From Desulfobacteraceae bacterium UBA2771 (lineage in GTDB: Bacteria; Desulfobacterota; Desulfobacteria; Desulfobacterales; Desulfosarcinaceae): DNA of 22,418 nucleotides. How positions within the stretch are numbered: position 1 is the first letter of the stretch; every line of letters starts with the position of its first letter. Below the pieces are notes generated by a model. It had not been told where the DNA came from. It did not search any database and saw only the letters and a program-made list of their open reading frames with translations. The stretch lies in NCBI GenBank assembly GCA_002352605.1, contig DEIP01000131.1:1-22418 (forward strand). The letters run 5' to 3'. This document shows, one piece after another, positions 1 to 8,295 of the stretch. Made by a program: the position numbers and the translations under genes.

Positions 1-90
1 TGGGTGGAAATAACGAGGTCTATTTTTAAAAGATGCGGTCGTATTTATTATCAAAAGCGTGGAGAAAAACTATTAGAGGAATTCCATTAA
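1..90 (+). CDS. Possible C-terminal end of an unknown plus-strand gene (cut by window edge)
   Basis: Frame 1 is open from the first base for 29 codons to a TAA at 88-90; the other two plus frames close within about 30 bases. The peptide is basic and ends in KLLEEFH. The segment is AT-rich compared with the rest of the window. An 87-base open stretch can occur by chance, so this is only a candidate partial gene; no family can be named. Confidence 0.22.
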   Translation, partial: WVEITRSIFKRCGRIYYQKRGEKLLEEFH

Positions 91-198
91 AGCATATCAT
101 TGGTAATCCGCCAAAGTTTCATTAACCTTTTGCACCCACAAGTCTTTTGTCCTGTATAGAGACTCGCTATGACCTATAATTGGTTCCTCCGGAAAGTA

Positions 199-238
199 AA
201 AACGAAAAAGTCAGGCTTTCACCCGGCTTTTTCGTTTC
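199..238 (-). terminator. Intrinsic terminator behind dnaK
   Basis: A perfect 11-bp stem (200-210 with 227-237, AAACGAAAAAG/CTTTTTCGTTT) encloses a 16-base loop. Read on the minus strand it lies about 50 bases after the dnaK stop and runs into a T-rich stretch (CGTTTTTACTTT). Position and shape fit a rho-independent terminator for dnaK. The stem is A/T-heavy apart from a few G:C pairs. Confidence 0.7.
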
Positions 239-287
239 GGTATGTATGGAACACCCGGACAACCGTTTTCCTTTAACAAACGTTTTA

Positions 288-2204
288 TCAGGCCACTTCC
301 TGGTACTCGGCATCCACCACATCGTCGTCGCCCGGTGCTTGTGCACGGGTGCGGCCGCCACCATTTTTGCCTGACTGCGTCCCGTTGCCATGGGGATCAC
401 CCGGTTGCCGGCACAAGGATTCGGCCAGTTTGTGGGAGGCACGGGTGAGCACTTCGGTCGACTGACGGATCTCTGCGGCGTCGTCGCCTTTCAGCGCCCG
501 TTTCAGATTGGACATCGCGTCGTCGATCTCCATGCGCACGCTGCCATCGACGTTGGCGCCCATCTCGTTCAGGGTCTTTTCCGTCGCGTAGATCAGGGCA
601 TCGGCGACGTTCTTGGCCTGCACCCGCTCTTTAATTCGGCTATCGGCGTCGGCGTGCATCTCCGCATCCTTGACCAACCGATCGATCTCGTCTTTGGACA
701 AACCCGATGACGAGGTAATGCGGATGCGCTGCTGTTTGCCCGTGGCCTGATCATTGGCGGACACCTCCACGATGCCGTTGGCGTCAATGTCGAAGGTCAC
801 TTCAATCTGGGGCGTTCCCCGGGGAGCCGGCGCAATACCGGTCAGTTCGAAGCGGCCCAGGGTCTTGTTGTCCACCGCCTGCTCCCGCTCGCCCTGAAGC
901 ACGTGAACGGTCACAGCAGGCTGGTTATCATCGGCGGTGGAAAAGACCCGACTCTGGCGAGCGGGAATGGTGGTATTCTTATCGATCAGCCGGGTCATCA
1001 CACCGCCCAGGGTTTCGATGCCCAAAGAGAGCGGGGTCACGTCCAGCAGCAACACATCACGGACATCGCCTTGCAGCACGGCCCCCTGGATGGCGGCGCC
1101 CATGGCCACCACTTCATCGGGGTTGACGCCCTTGCTGGGCTCCTTGCCGAAGATCCGCTTCACCCGCTGTACAACCGCCGGCATGCGGGTCATGCCACCC
1201 ACCAGGATCACCTCGTCGATGTCGCCGCCAGAAAAACCGGCATCTTTCAGGGCGGTCCGACAGGGACCCTCCAGGCGGTCCAACATATCTTCTACCAGGG
1301 ACTCCAACTTGGCCCGGGTTACCTTGACGTTCAGGTGTTTGGGTCCGCCGGCGTCTGCGGTGACAAAGGGTAGGTTGATGTCCGTCTCCATGGCGCTGGA
1401 CAGCTCCATCTTCGCCTTTTCCGCCGCTTCCTTGAGGCGCTGCAAAGCCATCTTGTCGCCGCGCAGGTCGATCCCCTGCTCTCGTTGAAATTCACCGGCC
1501 AGATGGTCGATGATGCGCAAGTCGAAATCCTCGCCGCCCAGGTGGGTATCGCCGTTGGTTGCCTTGACCTCGAAGACCCCGTCGCCAATCTCCATGACTG
1601 AGATATCGAAGGTGCCGCCACCCAGGTCGAAAACGGCAATCTTCTCTTCCTTCTGTTTGTCCAACCCATAAGCCAACGAAGCCGCCGTAGGCTCGTTGAT
1701 GATGCGCTTGACGTTCAAACCGGCGATCTTGCCCGCATCCTTGGTGGCCTGGCGCTGGCTGTCATCGAAGTAGGCCGGCACGGTGATCACCGCATCGGTG
1801 ACCGGCTCACCCAGGTAGGCTTCCGCCGATTTTTTGAGATCCGCCAGAATGAATGACGAAATCTCCGCCGGACTGAACCGGTGCCCTTTCAGGGTGATGC
1901 GCACATCACCGTTTTCCGCTTTGGTGACCGCATAGGGCAGGTTTTGCTTATCGTTGGTCACCTCTCCGGCGTCGTACTTGCGACCGATCAGCCGCTTGAC
2001 CCCGAAAACCGTGTTCTCCGGGTTGCTCACCGCCTGACGCTTGGCGATCTGGCCCACCAGGCGTTCACCGCTGTTGGAGATGGCCACCATCGACGGCGTG
2101 GTGCGACCACCGTCGGCATTGGTGATCACCTTGGCGTCGCCACCGTCCATGACGGCGACACAAGAGTTGGTTGTCCCAAGATCGATTCCGATGGTTTTGC
2201 TCAT
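288..2204 (-). CDS. dnaK: Molecular chaperone DnaK (Hsp70)
   Basis: Cytosolic ATP-dependent chaperone that binds exposed hydrophobic peptide segments and works with DnaJ and GrpE. The 638-residue product has the usual family length. The N-terminal ATPase domain starts with IGIDLGTTNS and carries VFDLGGGTFDISV; the linker region reads VLLLDVTPLSLGIETLGG; the substrate domain follows, and the protein ends in the conserved acidic tail DAEYQEVA. The ATG at 2204 was chosen because it starts MSKTIGIDLGT and has AGGAGG 8 bases upstream; the frame stays open for 27 more codons to 2285, but that stretch contains the promoter. No grpE or dnaJ is adjacent in this window, so the gene seems to be transcribed alone, from its own promoter and with its own terminator. 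Confidence 0.98.
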   Translation of the reverse strand: MSKTIGIDLGTTNSCVAVMDGGDAKVITNADGGRTTPSMVAISNSGERLVGQIAKRQAVSNPENTVFGVKRLIGRKYDAGEVTNDKQNLPYAVTKAENGDVRITLKGHRFSPAEISSFILADLKKSAEAYLGEPVTDAVITVPAYFDDSQRQATKDAGKIAGLNVKRIINEPTAASLAYGLDKQKEEKIAVFDLGGGTFDISVMEIGDGVFEVKATNGDTHLGGEDFDLRIIDHLAGEFQREQGIDLRGDKMALQRLKEAAEKAKMELSSAMETDINLPFVTADAGGPKHLNVKVTRAKLESLVEDMLDRLEGPCRTALKDAGFSGGDIDEVILVGGMTRMPAVVQRVKRIFGKEPSKGVNPDEVVAMGAAIQGAVLQGDVRDVLLLDVTPLSLGIETLGGVMTRLIDKNTTIPARQSRVFSTADDNQPAVTVHVLQGEREQAVDNKTLGRFELTGIAPAPRGTPQIEVTFDIDANGIVEVSANDQATGKQQRIRITSSSGLSKDEIDRLVKDAEMHADADSRIKERVQAKNVADALIYATEKTLNEMGANVDGSVRMEIDDAMSNLKRALKGDDAAEIRQSTEVLTRASHKLAESLCRQPGDPHGNGTQSGKNGGGRTRAQAPGDDDVVDAEYQEVA

Positions 2205-2250
2205 TTTGTGTTCCTCCTGTAAAAGGGAACGGGCATGACCCGTGTGATCT

Positions 2251-2267
2251 ATTGTTGAGCAAACAAT
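2251..2267. promoter_or_regulatory. Inverted repeat overlapping the dnaK -10 box (candidate operator)
   Basis: Six-base perfect arms with a 5-base spacer: ATTGTT-GAGCA-AACAAT on the plus strand. It overlaps the predicted -10 box of dnaK and the likely transcription start. Its placement suits repressor binding. It is not CIRCE (TTAGCACTC-N9-GAGTGCTAA), so HrcA is not indicated. A second short inverted repeat, ACGGG-CATGA-CCCGT, follows at 2229-2243 in the untranslated leader. Confidence 0.4.
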
Positions 2268-2290
2268 ATATCGGATTTTATCCATGTCAA
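2263..2290 (-). promoter_or_regulatory. Predicted sigma70-type promoter of dnaK
   Basis: On the minus strand TTGACA (2285-2290) is separated by 16 bases from TATTGT (2263-2268), about 60 bases before the dnaK start codon. The -35 box is a perfect consensus match and the -10 matches at four of six positions. It lies just after the stop of the small upstream frame, so dnaK can be transcribed independently. No sigma32-type boxes were recognised. Confidence 0.5.
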
Positions 2291-2300
2291 TATCATACCA

Positions 2301-2510
2301 TTACTTTTTTATTTTTGTATTTTTAGTAATTTTGACTCCTTTTTTTGCAACAAACCAGATGATGCAGGCGGCGCGGTGTTTGCGATAGCGTTTCGGATCC
2401 CGGAAGCAGGCGCACTGCTCGAAAAAATGAACCGGGTATTTGATGCACACCCGCCCGGCCGCCCTTTCCGCCGGATGATTCCCGCAGCTCTCCATTGTGT
2501 CTGTTTCCAT
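2301..2510 (-). CDS. Small Cys-rich protein upstream of dnaK, function unknown
   Basis: A 69-codon frame on the same strand as dnaK, ending 96 bases before it. The predicted peptide has Cys at 9, 22, 33, 35 and 49 with His at 12, 28 and 45, a pattern typical of small metal-binding proteins; the core segment is YPVHFFEQCACFRDPKRYRK. The first 50 codons prefer G/C at the third position like neighbouring genes, whereas the last 15 codons are a Lys-rich AT-rich tail running up to the dnaK promoter. The ATG at 2510 is chosen as the first one that avoids overlap with moeA; the frame itself is open much further (to 2915), but that part is antisense to moeA. No strong ribosome-binding site is visible, and a second ATG lies five codons in. 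Family not recognised; metal binding is inferred from the Cys pattern only. Confidence 0.5.
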   Translation of the reverse strand: METDTMESCGNHPAERAAGRVCIKYPVHFFEQCACFRDPKRYRKHRAACIIWFVAKKGVKITKNTKIKK

Positions 2511-2521
2511 CGTTTTGATTG

Positions 2522-2530
2522 TGATATAGT
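2522..2530 (+). promoter_or_regulatory. Candidate extended -10 promoter for the first moeA
   Basis: TGATATAGT fits an extended -10 element (TGnTATAAT type). No good -35 box is seen at the expected distance. If used, the transcript would have a leader of about 160 bases before the moeA start, containing the hairpin at 2590-2606. Confidence 0.25.
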
Positions 2531-2589
2531 GTCGGTGAAAAGTAGCGCCTAGCACGCAACATAGGCAGCCATCGATTTCATTGGGGTTA

Positions 2590-2606
2590 CATCGGCGCGG
2601 CCGATG
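2590..2606 (+). promoter_or_regulatory. Perfect hairpin in the moeA leader
   Basis: A 7-bp perfect stem with a 3-base loop (CATCGGC-GCG-GCCGATG) followed directly by AAAGG, 92 bases before the moeA start. It has no T-tract, so it is not a terminator. Whether it is part of a cofactor-sensing leader cannot be decided by eye. Confidence 0.35.
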
Positions 2607-2697
2607 AAAGGATTCGCGCAGACCACGGACGGATGATTTGACTGGCATACCACTGGCCGCCGCATGGTCAGGAATAGCGAAAAGAGATAGAGATGTC

Positions 2698-3924
2698 ATG
2701 AAAGAGTTTTTCAAGGTCGACACCATCGACGGTGTCCTCTCCCACACCTCCTCCTTTGATTCGGTAAACACGGAGACGGTGGCACTGGCTGAATGCCTGG
2801 GGCGGGTACTGGCCGAGGATGTCCATTCCGATGTGGACATTCCCGATTTCAACCGCTCCACCATGGACGGATTTGCCGTCAAGGCAGCCTCGACCTTCGG
2901 CGCATCCGAGGCCAACCCGGCCTACCTGAACGTGTGCGGGCAAATCAAGATGGGCGTCCGGCCCGATTTTTCCATCGGCCCCGGCGAGGTGGCCGGGATC
3001 GCCACCGGTGGTATGCTACCCGGGGGGGCGGACAGCGTCATCATGGTGGAGCACACCGATTCACTGGATGCCAGCACCATCGAGGCCTACCGAAGCGTAG
3101 CCCCGGGTCAGCATGTCATCGAAAAAGGCGAGGATATCCGACGCACCGGTCCGGCGCTCGCCAAAAACATACGGATCCGCCCCCAGGAGGCCGGTCTGCT
3201 GGCCGCTTGCGGGCGCACACAGATCAACGTTTACCGGCGCCCGGTGGTGGGCATTATCTCTACCGGTGACGAAGTGGTACCGGTGGACCGGGTTCCCGCT
3301 GAAGGGCAGATCCGGGACATCAACACCCAAGCCCTCTCCGGCCAGGTACAGGCTGCCGGCGGGTTGCCGATGGTCTTCGGCATCGTCAAAGACAGTCGTG
3401 ACGACCTCATGGAAAAATGCCGACGCGCCCTAAGATGCACCGACATGGTCATGATTTCCGGAGGCAGTTCGGTGGGCGCCAGGGATTTTACCGTGGAGGT
3501 GCTCGACGCCCTTCCCGACACCGATATCCTGGTCCACGGCATCTCCATCAGTCCCGGCAAACCCACCATCCTGGCCCGCTCCGGCGGAAAGGCCTTCTGG
3601 GGGCTGCCCGGTCACGCCGTGTCCGCCATGGTGGTCTTTGCCGTGGTGGTCCGTCCCTTTCTGGACCGGCTTTGCGGTCGATCGGAAACCACCCGGCGAT
3701 TTCCGATTCAGGCCGTTCTGAACCGCAACCTGGCCTCGGCCCAAGGGCGCGTGGATTATGTCCGCGTCCGCCTTTATGACGCCGAAGACCAAATCATTGC
3801 CGAACCGGTCCTGGGAAAATCGGGACTGATCAACACCATGGTCAAGGCCGACGGCCTCATCGCCATCGGCATGAACACCGAGGGATTGGAACAGGGAGCG
3901 AGAGTGCGGGTGATGCCGCTTTGA
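2698..3924 (+). CDS. moeA: Molybdopterin molybdenumtransferase (MoeA/gephyrin family)
   Basis: Inserts molybdenum (or tungsten) into adenylylated molybdopterin, the last common step of molybdenum cofactor synthesis, in the cytosol. The 408-residue product has normal MoeA length. Visible motifs in order: the N-terminal MoeA segment with DFNRSTMDGFAV (50-61, including the conserved Asp of MDG), ISTGDEVV (187-194), SGGSSVGARDF (254-264, molybdopterin-binding domain), PGKP (286-289) and GLPGHAVSA (302-310), then the C-terminal beta domain. The ATG at 2698 was chosen because it starts MKEFF at the usual MoeA N-terminus and has AGAGAT upstream; an in-frame ATG at 2638 would add 20 residues without family support. 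It is followed 127 bases later by a second, fused MoeA, so it probably heads a plus-strand operon. Confidence 0.93.
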   Translation: MKEFFKVDTIDGVLSHTSSFDSVNTETVALAECLGRVLAEDVHSDVDIPDFNRSTMDGFAVKAASTFGASEANPAYLNVCGQIKMGVRPDFSIGPGEVAGIATGGMLPGGADSVIMVEHTDSLDASTIEAYRSVAPGQHVIEKGEDIRRTGPALAKNIRIRPQEAGLLAACGRTQINVYRRPVVGIISTGDEVVPVDRVPAEGQIRDINTQALSGQVQAAGGLPMVFGIVKDSRDDLMEKCRRALRCTDMVMISGGSSVGARDFTVEVLDALPDTDILVHGISISPGKPTILARSGGKAFWGLPGHAVSAMVVFAVVVRPFLDRLCGRSETTRRFPIQAVLNRNLASAQGRVDYVRVRLYDAEDQIIAEPVLGKSGLINTMVKADGLIAIGMNTEGLEQGARVRVMPL

Positions 3925-4051
3925 GTCGTTTGAGGAAATCGCCCGGGACCAATGCACTTCGTTTATTCACCCGGAGAATTTCCAAAGGCCGAATGACAGA
4001 TATCAACGCTGAGAAAGCGGCACCGAATAGAATGTATAGAAGGAGCTACCC

Positions 4052-5980
4052 TTGAACACCAAACGCAACATCTACCTGAACATGAAGCCCCTGGAGGAAG
4101 CCCGGCGGATCCTCTTCGACCGATTCCCAGGCGTCGGCAGCATGGGCGCCGAAACCGTGCCGCCACCGGAGGCCGTGGGCCGGGTCCTGGCCGAAGCGGT
4201 TAGCGCCGTCGTTTCGTCACCCAATTTTCACGCCGCAGCCATGGACGGTATCGCCGTGAAGGCCGAAGACACCTTCGGTGCCAGCCAATCCCGCCCCAAA
4301 GAACTGGCCGTGGACAGCCAGGCCCGCTTTCTCAACACCGGCCATGTGATGCCCGAAGGCACCAATGCGGTAATCATGATCGAAAACATCCAGATGGTTG
4401 GCGATAATCGCATCCGCATCGAAGCGCCGGCCTTCCCCTGGCAGCACGTGCGCAAAATGGGGGAAGATATCGTGGCCACCGAACTGCTCTACACCCAGGG
4501 ACATACGGTCACGCCCTACTGCGTGGGCGCCCTGATCTCCGGCGGTGCCTACCGGGTACCGGTGAGAAGAAAACCGCGGGTGCTGATCATCCCCACCGGC
4601 TCGGAACTGGTGGACTGGCGGTCCACGGCCCCCGAGGACCTCCATCCGGGACAGGTGCTGGAGACCAATGCTTATGTACTGGAAAAAATGATTGACGCCT
4701 GTGGCGGTGAGGCCATGCGCCACGACCGGGTCATGGACGACCTGGATTTGATCCGGCAGACGGTGGCCGAGTCCGTGGCCGGTGATATGGATATGATCAT
4801 GACCATCGGCGGATCGTCGGCCGGTTCCGAAGACTACGCCCTGCCTGTACTGCAGGATCTGGGCCGGGTACTGGTTCACGGAGTGACCATCATGCCCGGC
4901 AAGCCGGTGATCCTGGGCGATATCCAGGGCATACCCTTTTTCGGCATCCCCGGCTACCCGGTCTCGGCCATCATCGCCTTCGAGCAGTTCGTTCAGCCCT
5001 TGATCAAGCGTATGCTGGGCATCGCCGACGAACCCCGCCGGACCGTGGCCGTGGTGCCCACCCGCAAGATCGCCTCCAAGCTGGGTGTCGAGGAGTTCCT
5101 GCGGGTCAAGTTGGGTCAGGTGGGCGATCGCATCGTGGCCACCCCCTTGCCCCGAGGCGCCGGCATGATCACCAGCATCACCGAAGCCGACGGAATCATC
5201 CGCATCCCTCGCCAGGCAGAGGGCATCAAGGACACGGATGCGGTCCATGCCGAACTGCTGAAGCCCCTGTCGGCCATCCGCAACACAATCGTCACCGTAG
5301 GCAGCCACGACAACACCCTGGACGTACTGGCCGACCAGTTGCGCGCCGGCGACGCGGCCTTGACACTCTCTTCCAGCCACGTGGGCAGCATGGGCGGACT
5401 CATGGCCGTCAAGCGCGGGGTATGCCACCTGGCCGGCGCTCACCTCCTGGATTCGGAAACCGGCACATACAATCTTACCTATGTGAAGCGATACCTGCCC
5501 GACACGAAGGTTACGCTGGTCAATCTGGTGATGCGTGCTCAGGGGCTGATCATCCCCAGGGGAAACCCCAGGGGAATCAAAGGCATCGAGGATCTGGGCC
5601 GTGACGACATCGTTTTCGTGAACCGCCAGGGCGGCTCGGGCACACGCATCCTACTGGACTATCGGCTGGGGCAGGTCGGCCTGTCCCCGGAACGGATCCG
5701 CGGCTACGCCGACGAAGAGTTTACCCACATGAACGTAGCCGTTGCGGTGCTCAGCGGCACGGCGGACGCCGGGCTGGGCATCTTCGCCGCAGCCAAGGCC
5801 CTGGGCCTGGATTTCGTTCCCGTGGTGACCGAACAATACGATCTGATCATCCCGGAAGCACATTTCGAATCCGCCAACGTCCAGGTCTTGCTGGAGACGA
5901 TCCATACCGCTGAATTTAAAAGGCGGGTTGAGGCCCTGGGCGGGTATAACACGTCAAAAACGGGCACGATTGTTGAGTAA
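4052..5980 (+). CDS. MoeA fused to a periplasmic-binding-protein-like (LysR substrate-domain-like) domain
   Basis: A 642-residue two-part protein. Residues 1 to about 408 are a second MoeA: FHAAAMDGIAVKA (59-71), IPTGSELV, TIGGSSAGSEDY, IMPGKPVILG and GIPGYPVSAI are the molybdenumtransferase motifs. Residues from about 409 to the end (TIVTVGSHDNTLDVL, SSHVGSMGGL, VNRQGGSGTRILLDY, AVLSGTADAGLGIFAAA) resemble the PBP-like domain often fused to MoeA-type or ModE-type proteins; it may sense or hold an oxyanion or cofactor, which is inference. The start is TTG at 4052: AGGAG lies 7 bases upstream, while the first ATG (4082) has no ribosome-binding site. Archease follows after only 7 bases, suggesting translational coupling. 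Two different MoeA versions in one organism may serve different metals or enzymes. Confidence 0.9.
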   Translation: MNTKRNIYLNMKPLEEARRILFDRFPGVGSMGAETVPPPEAVGRVLAEAVSAVVSSPNFHAAAMDGIAVKAEDTFGASQSRPKELAVDSQARFLNTGHVMPEGTNAVIMIENIQMVGDNRIRIEAPAFPWQHVRKMGEDIVATELLYTQGHTVTPYCVGALISGGAYRVPVRRKPRVLIIPTGSELVDWRSTAPEDLHPGQVLETNAYVLEKMIDACGGEAMRHDRVMDDLDLIRQTVAESVAGDMDMIMTIGGSSAGSEDYALPVLQDLGRVLVHGVTIMPGKPVILGDIQGIPFFGIPGYPVSAIIAFEQFVQPLIKRMLGIADEPRRTVAVVPTRKIASKLGVEEFLRVKLGQVGDRIVATPLPRGAGMITSITEADGIIRIPRQAEGIKDTDAVHAELLKPLSAIRNTIVTVGSHDNTLDVLADQLRAGDAALTLSSSHVGSMGGLMAVKRGVCHLAGAHLLDSETGTYNLTYVKRYLPDTKVTLVNLVMRAQGLIIPRGNPRGIKGIEDLGRDDIVFVNRQGGSGTRILLDYRLGQVGLSPERIRGYADEEFTHMNVAVAVLSGTADAGLGIFAAAKALGLDFVPVVTEQYDLIIPEAHFESANVQVLLETIHTAEFKRRVEALGGYNTSKTGTIVE

Positions 5981-5987
5981 ATCATCG

Positions 5988-6407
5988 ATGGCCAATCACT
6001 ATACCCAGCTGGATCACACCGCAGACCTGCGCATCCGCGTCACCGGCTCGGACATCTCTGATCTTTTCAAAAACGCCGGCCTGGCCCTGTTTGACCTGAT
6101 CGCCAAATCCGACCGGCTGGAATCACATGAGGTGATCGAGGTGGCTGCCACCGGGGACGATCCGGCGGATCTCATGGTCAATTTTCTGCGTGAACTGCTT
6201 TACCTGTGGACCGGCGACGAAAAGTTGGTTAGCATGATCCATATCATGCAACTTTCCAACACCGCCGTCTCCGCCCGGGTGACCACCGACCGCTACGCGC
6301 CGGAACGCCATGAGATGCTTCACGAAATCAAGGCGGTGACCTATCATCAGATCGATGTGCGCCGAGCAAGGAAGGGATGGGAGGCCATAATCGTATTCGA
6401 TGTATGA
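5988..6407 (+). CDS. Archease, activator of RtcB
   Basis: Archease is a small metal-binding cofactor that speeds guanylylation of the RNA ligase RtcB and allows multiple turnover. The 139-residue product has the family length and begins with the signature LDHTADLRIRV near residue 8; the C-terminal part has VTYHQIDVRR, matching the family's conserved end. The ATG at 5988 gives the usual MxxxYxxLDHTAD start; the frame is open to 5928 but this would overlap the preceding gene. No clear ribosome-binding site is present, so translation probably depends on ribosomes finishing the upstream MoeA fusion 7 bases earlier. The gene sits directly in front of rtcB, as in many archaea and bacteria, which supports the assignment. 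Confidence 0.93.
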   Translation: MANHYTQLDHTADLRIRVTGSDISDLFKNAGLALFDLIAKSDRLESHEVIEVAATGDDPADLMVNFLRELLYLWTGDEKLVSMIHIMQLSNTAVSARVTTDRYAPERHEMLHEIKAVTYHQIDVRRARKGWEAIIVFDV

Positions 6408-6474
6408 GTATCCATCCGGAAATAGCATCTTGCGGACCCGGCCGGCGTTCTCGCGTTTTTGCAATCCTAACGTA

Positions 6475-6508
6475 GCGTCGACTGTCTTTTGTGTAAAACA
6501 GGCGACGC
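6475..6508 (+). promoter_or_regulatory. Hairpin immediately upstream of the rtcB ribosome-binding site
   Basis: The arms GCGTCG (6475-6480) and CGACGC (6503-6508) form the outer stem; CTG/CAG and TTTT/AAAA continue it inside with a small bulge, leaving a GTGT loop. The stem ends one base before the Shine-Dalgarno sequence GGGAGG (6510-6515). There is no T-tract, so it is not a terminator. It could protect or process the mRNA end or modulate rtcB translation; function is inferred from position only. Confidence 0.5.
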
Positions 6509-6520
6509 CGGGAGGTTAAT

Positions 6521-7954
<1,434 letters not shown>

Positions 7955-7963
7955 CATCAGGAT

Positions 7964-7977
7964 CCGCCGAGAGGCGG
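7964..7977 (+). terminator. GC hairpin just after rtcB (weak terminator candidate)
   Basis: A 5-bp stem CCGCC/GGCGG closed by a GAGA tetraloop (GNRA type), 9 bases after the rtcB stop. It is followed by CCGCGGCTTTTCGG, so the T-tract is poor. It may stabilise the 3' end or pause polymerase before the stronger hairpin at 8042-8075. Confidence 0.25.
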
Positions 7978-8041
7978 CCGCGGCTTTTCGGTTTAGTCGA
8001 CATGACGTTTCTTTTCGCCGTCGAGAAGCCGGCAAAAAAAA

Positions 8042-8080
8042 CGCTTCTCCCATGGACGATCTTCCGGGAGAAGCGCTTTT
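8042..8080. terminator. Bidirectional intrinsic terminator between rtcB and the qrc operon
   Basis: A perfect 10-bp stem (CGCTTCTCCC 8042-8051 with GGGAGAAGCG 8066-8075) and a 14-base loop. On the minus strand it is followed by eight T residues (complement of the A-run at 8034-8041), ideal for ending the qrc operon 39 bases after the last small gene. On the plus strand it is followed by CTTTTATC, adequate for rtcB. Confidence 0.8.
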
Positions 8081-8113
8081 ATCGCTCTTTTCTGCGGGTG
8101 AATACGTTGGGTC

Positions 8114-8275
8114 TCAGTGGCGGCCGTGACCGCCTTTTCCCTTGGATGAATCGATGACGGCTTTGATCACGCAGTAGGTCATGCCGATGCCGATAATGTT
8201 CAGCGCATACCAGAGGCCGCCGTGAAATACGATGTGGCCGGTGTCCCAGAGCCATTCAAAACTGAAAGGAAACAT
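8114..8275 (-). CDS. 53-residue one-helix membrane protein at the end of the qrc operon
   Basis: A small reading frame begins 20 bases after the qrcD stop, with an excellent ribosome-binding site (AAGGAGGAG, 5 bases before the ATG at 8275). The product begins MFPFSFEWLWDTGHIVFHGG, continues with a hydrophobic stretch LWYALNIIGIGMTYCVIKAV (residues 21-40) that can span the membrane once, and ends in a Lys/Gly/His-rich tail. The operon terminator follows at once. Family not named here; from position it is likely an accessory or structural subunit of the Qrc complex or of its membrane assembly. Trp, His and acidic residues in the first 18 positions would lie at one membrane face. Being under 60 codons, it is easily missed by gene finders. 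Confidence 0.82.
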   Translation of the reverse strand: MFPFSFEWLWDTGHIVFHGGLWYALNIIGIGMTYCVIKAVIDSSKGKGGHGRH

Positions 8276-8295
8276 ATTTTCTCCTCCTTAAACGC

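Noticed and set aside
147..180. Promoter formed by TTGTCC and TATAAT
   Set aside because: The TATAAT at 175-180 is perfect, but the spacing of 22 bases is too long, and no plus-strand gene follows.
2205..2300. CIRCE element or sigma32 promoter for dnaK
   Set aside because: Neither the CIRCE repeat nor CTTGAA/CCCCAT-type boxes are present; only a sigma70-type promoter and a different inverted repeat are seen.
2511..2915. N-terminal extension of the small Cys-rich frame upstream of dnaK
   Set aside because: The frame is open to 2915, but this part is antisense to moeA and lacks the Cys pattern, so the shorter ATG at 2510 was used.
4217..5443. Long minus-strand frame of 408 codons
   Set aside because: Antisense to the MoeA-PBP gene, with a His/Gly/Asp-rich composition typical of shadow frames in GC-rich genes; the plus strand has clear family motifs.
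6408..6520. Sigma54 promoter for rtcB as in Escherichia coli
   Set aside because: A TTGCA-like element exists but no GG is found at the required spacing, and no RtcR gene is nearby.
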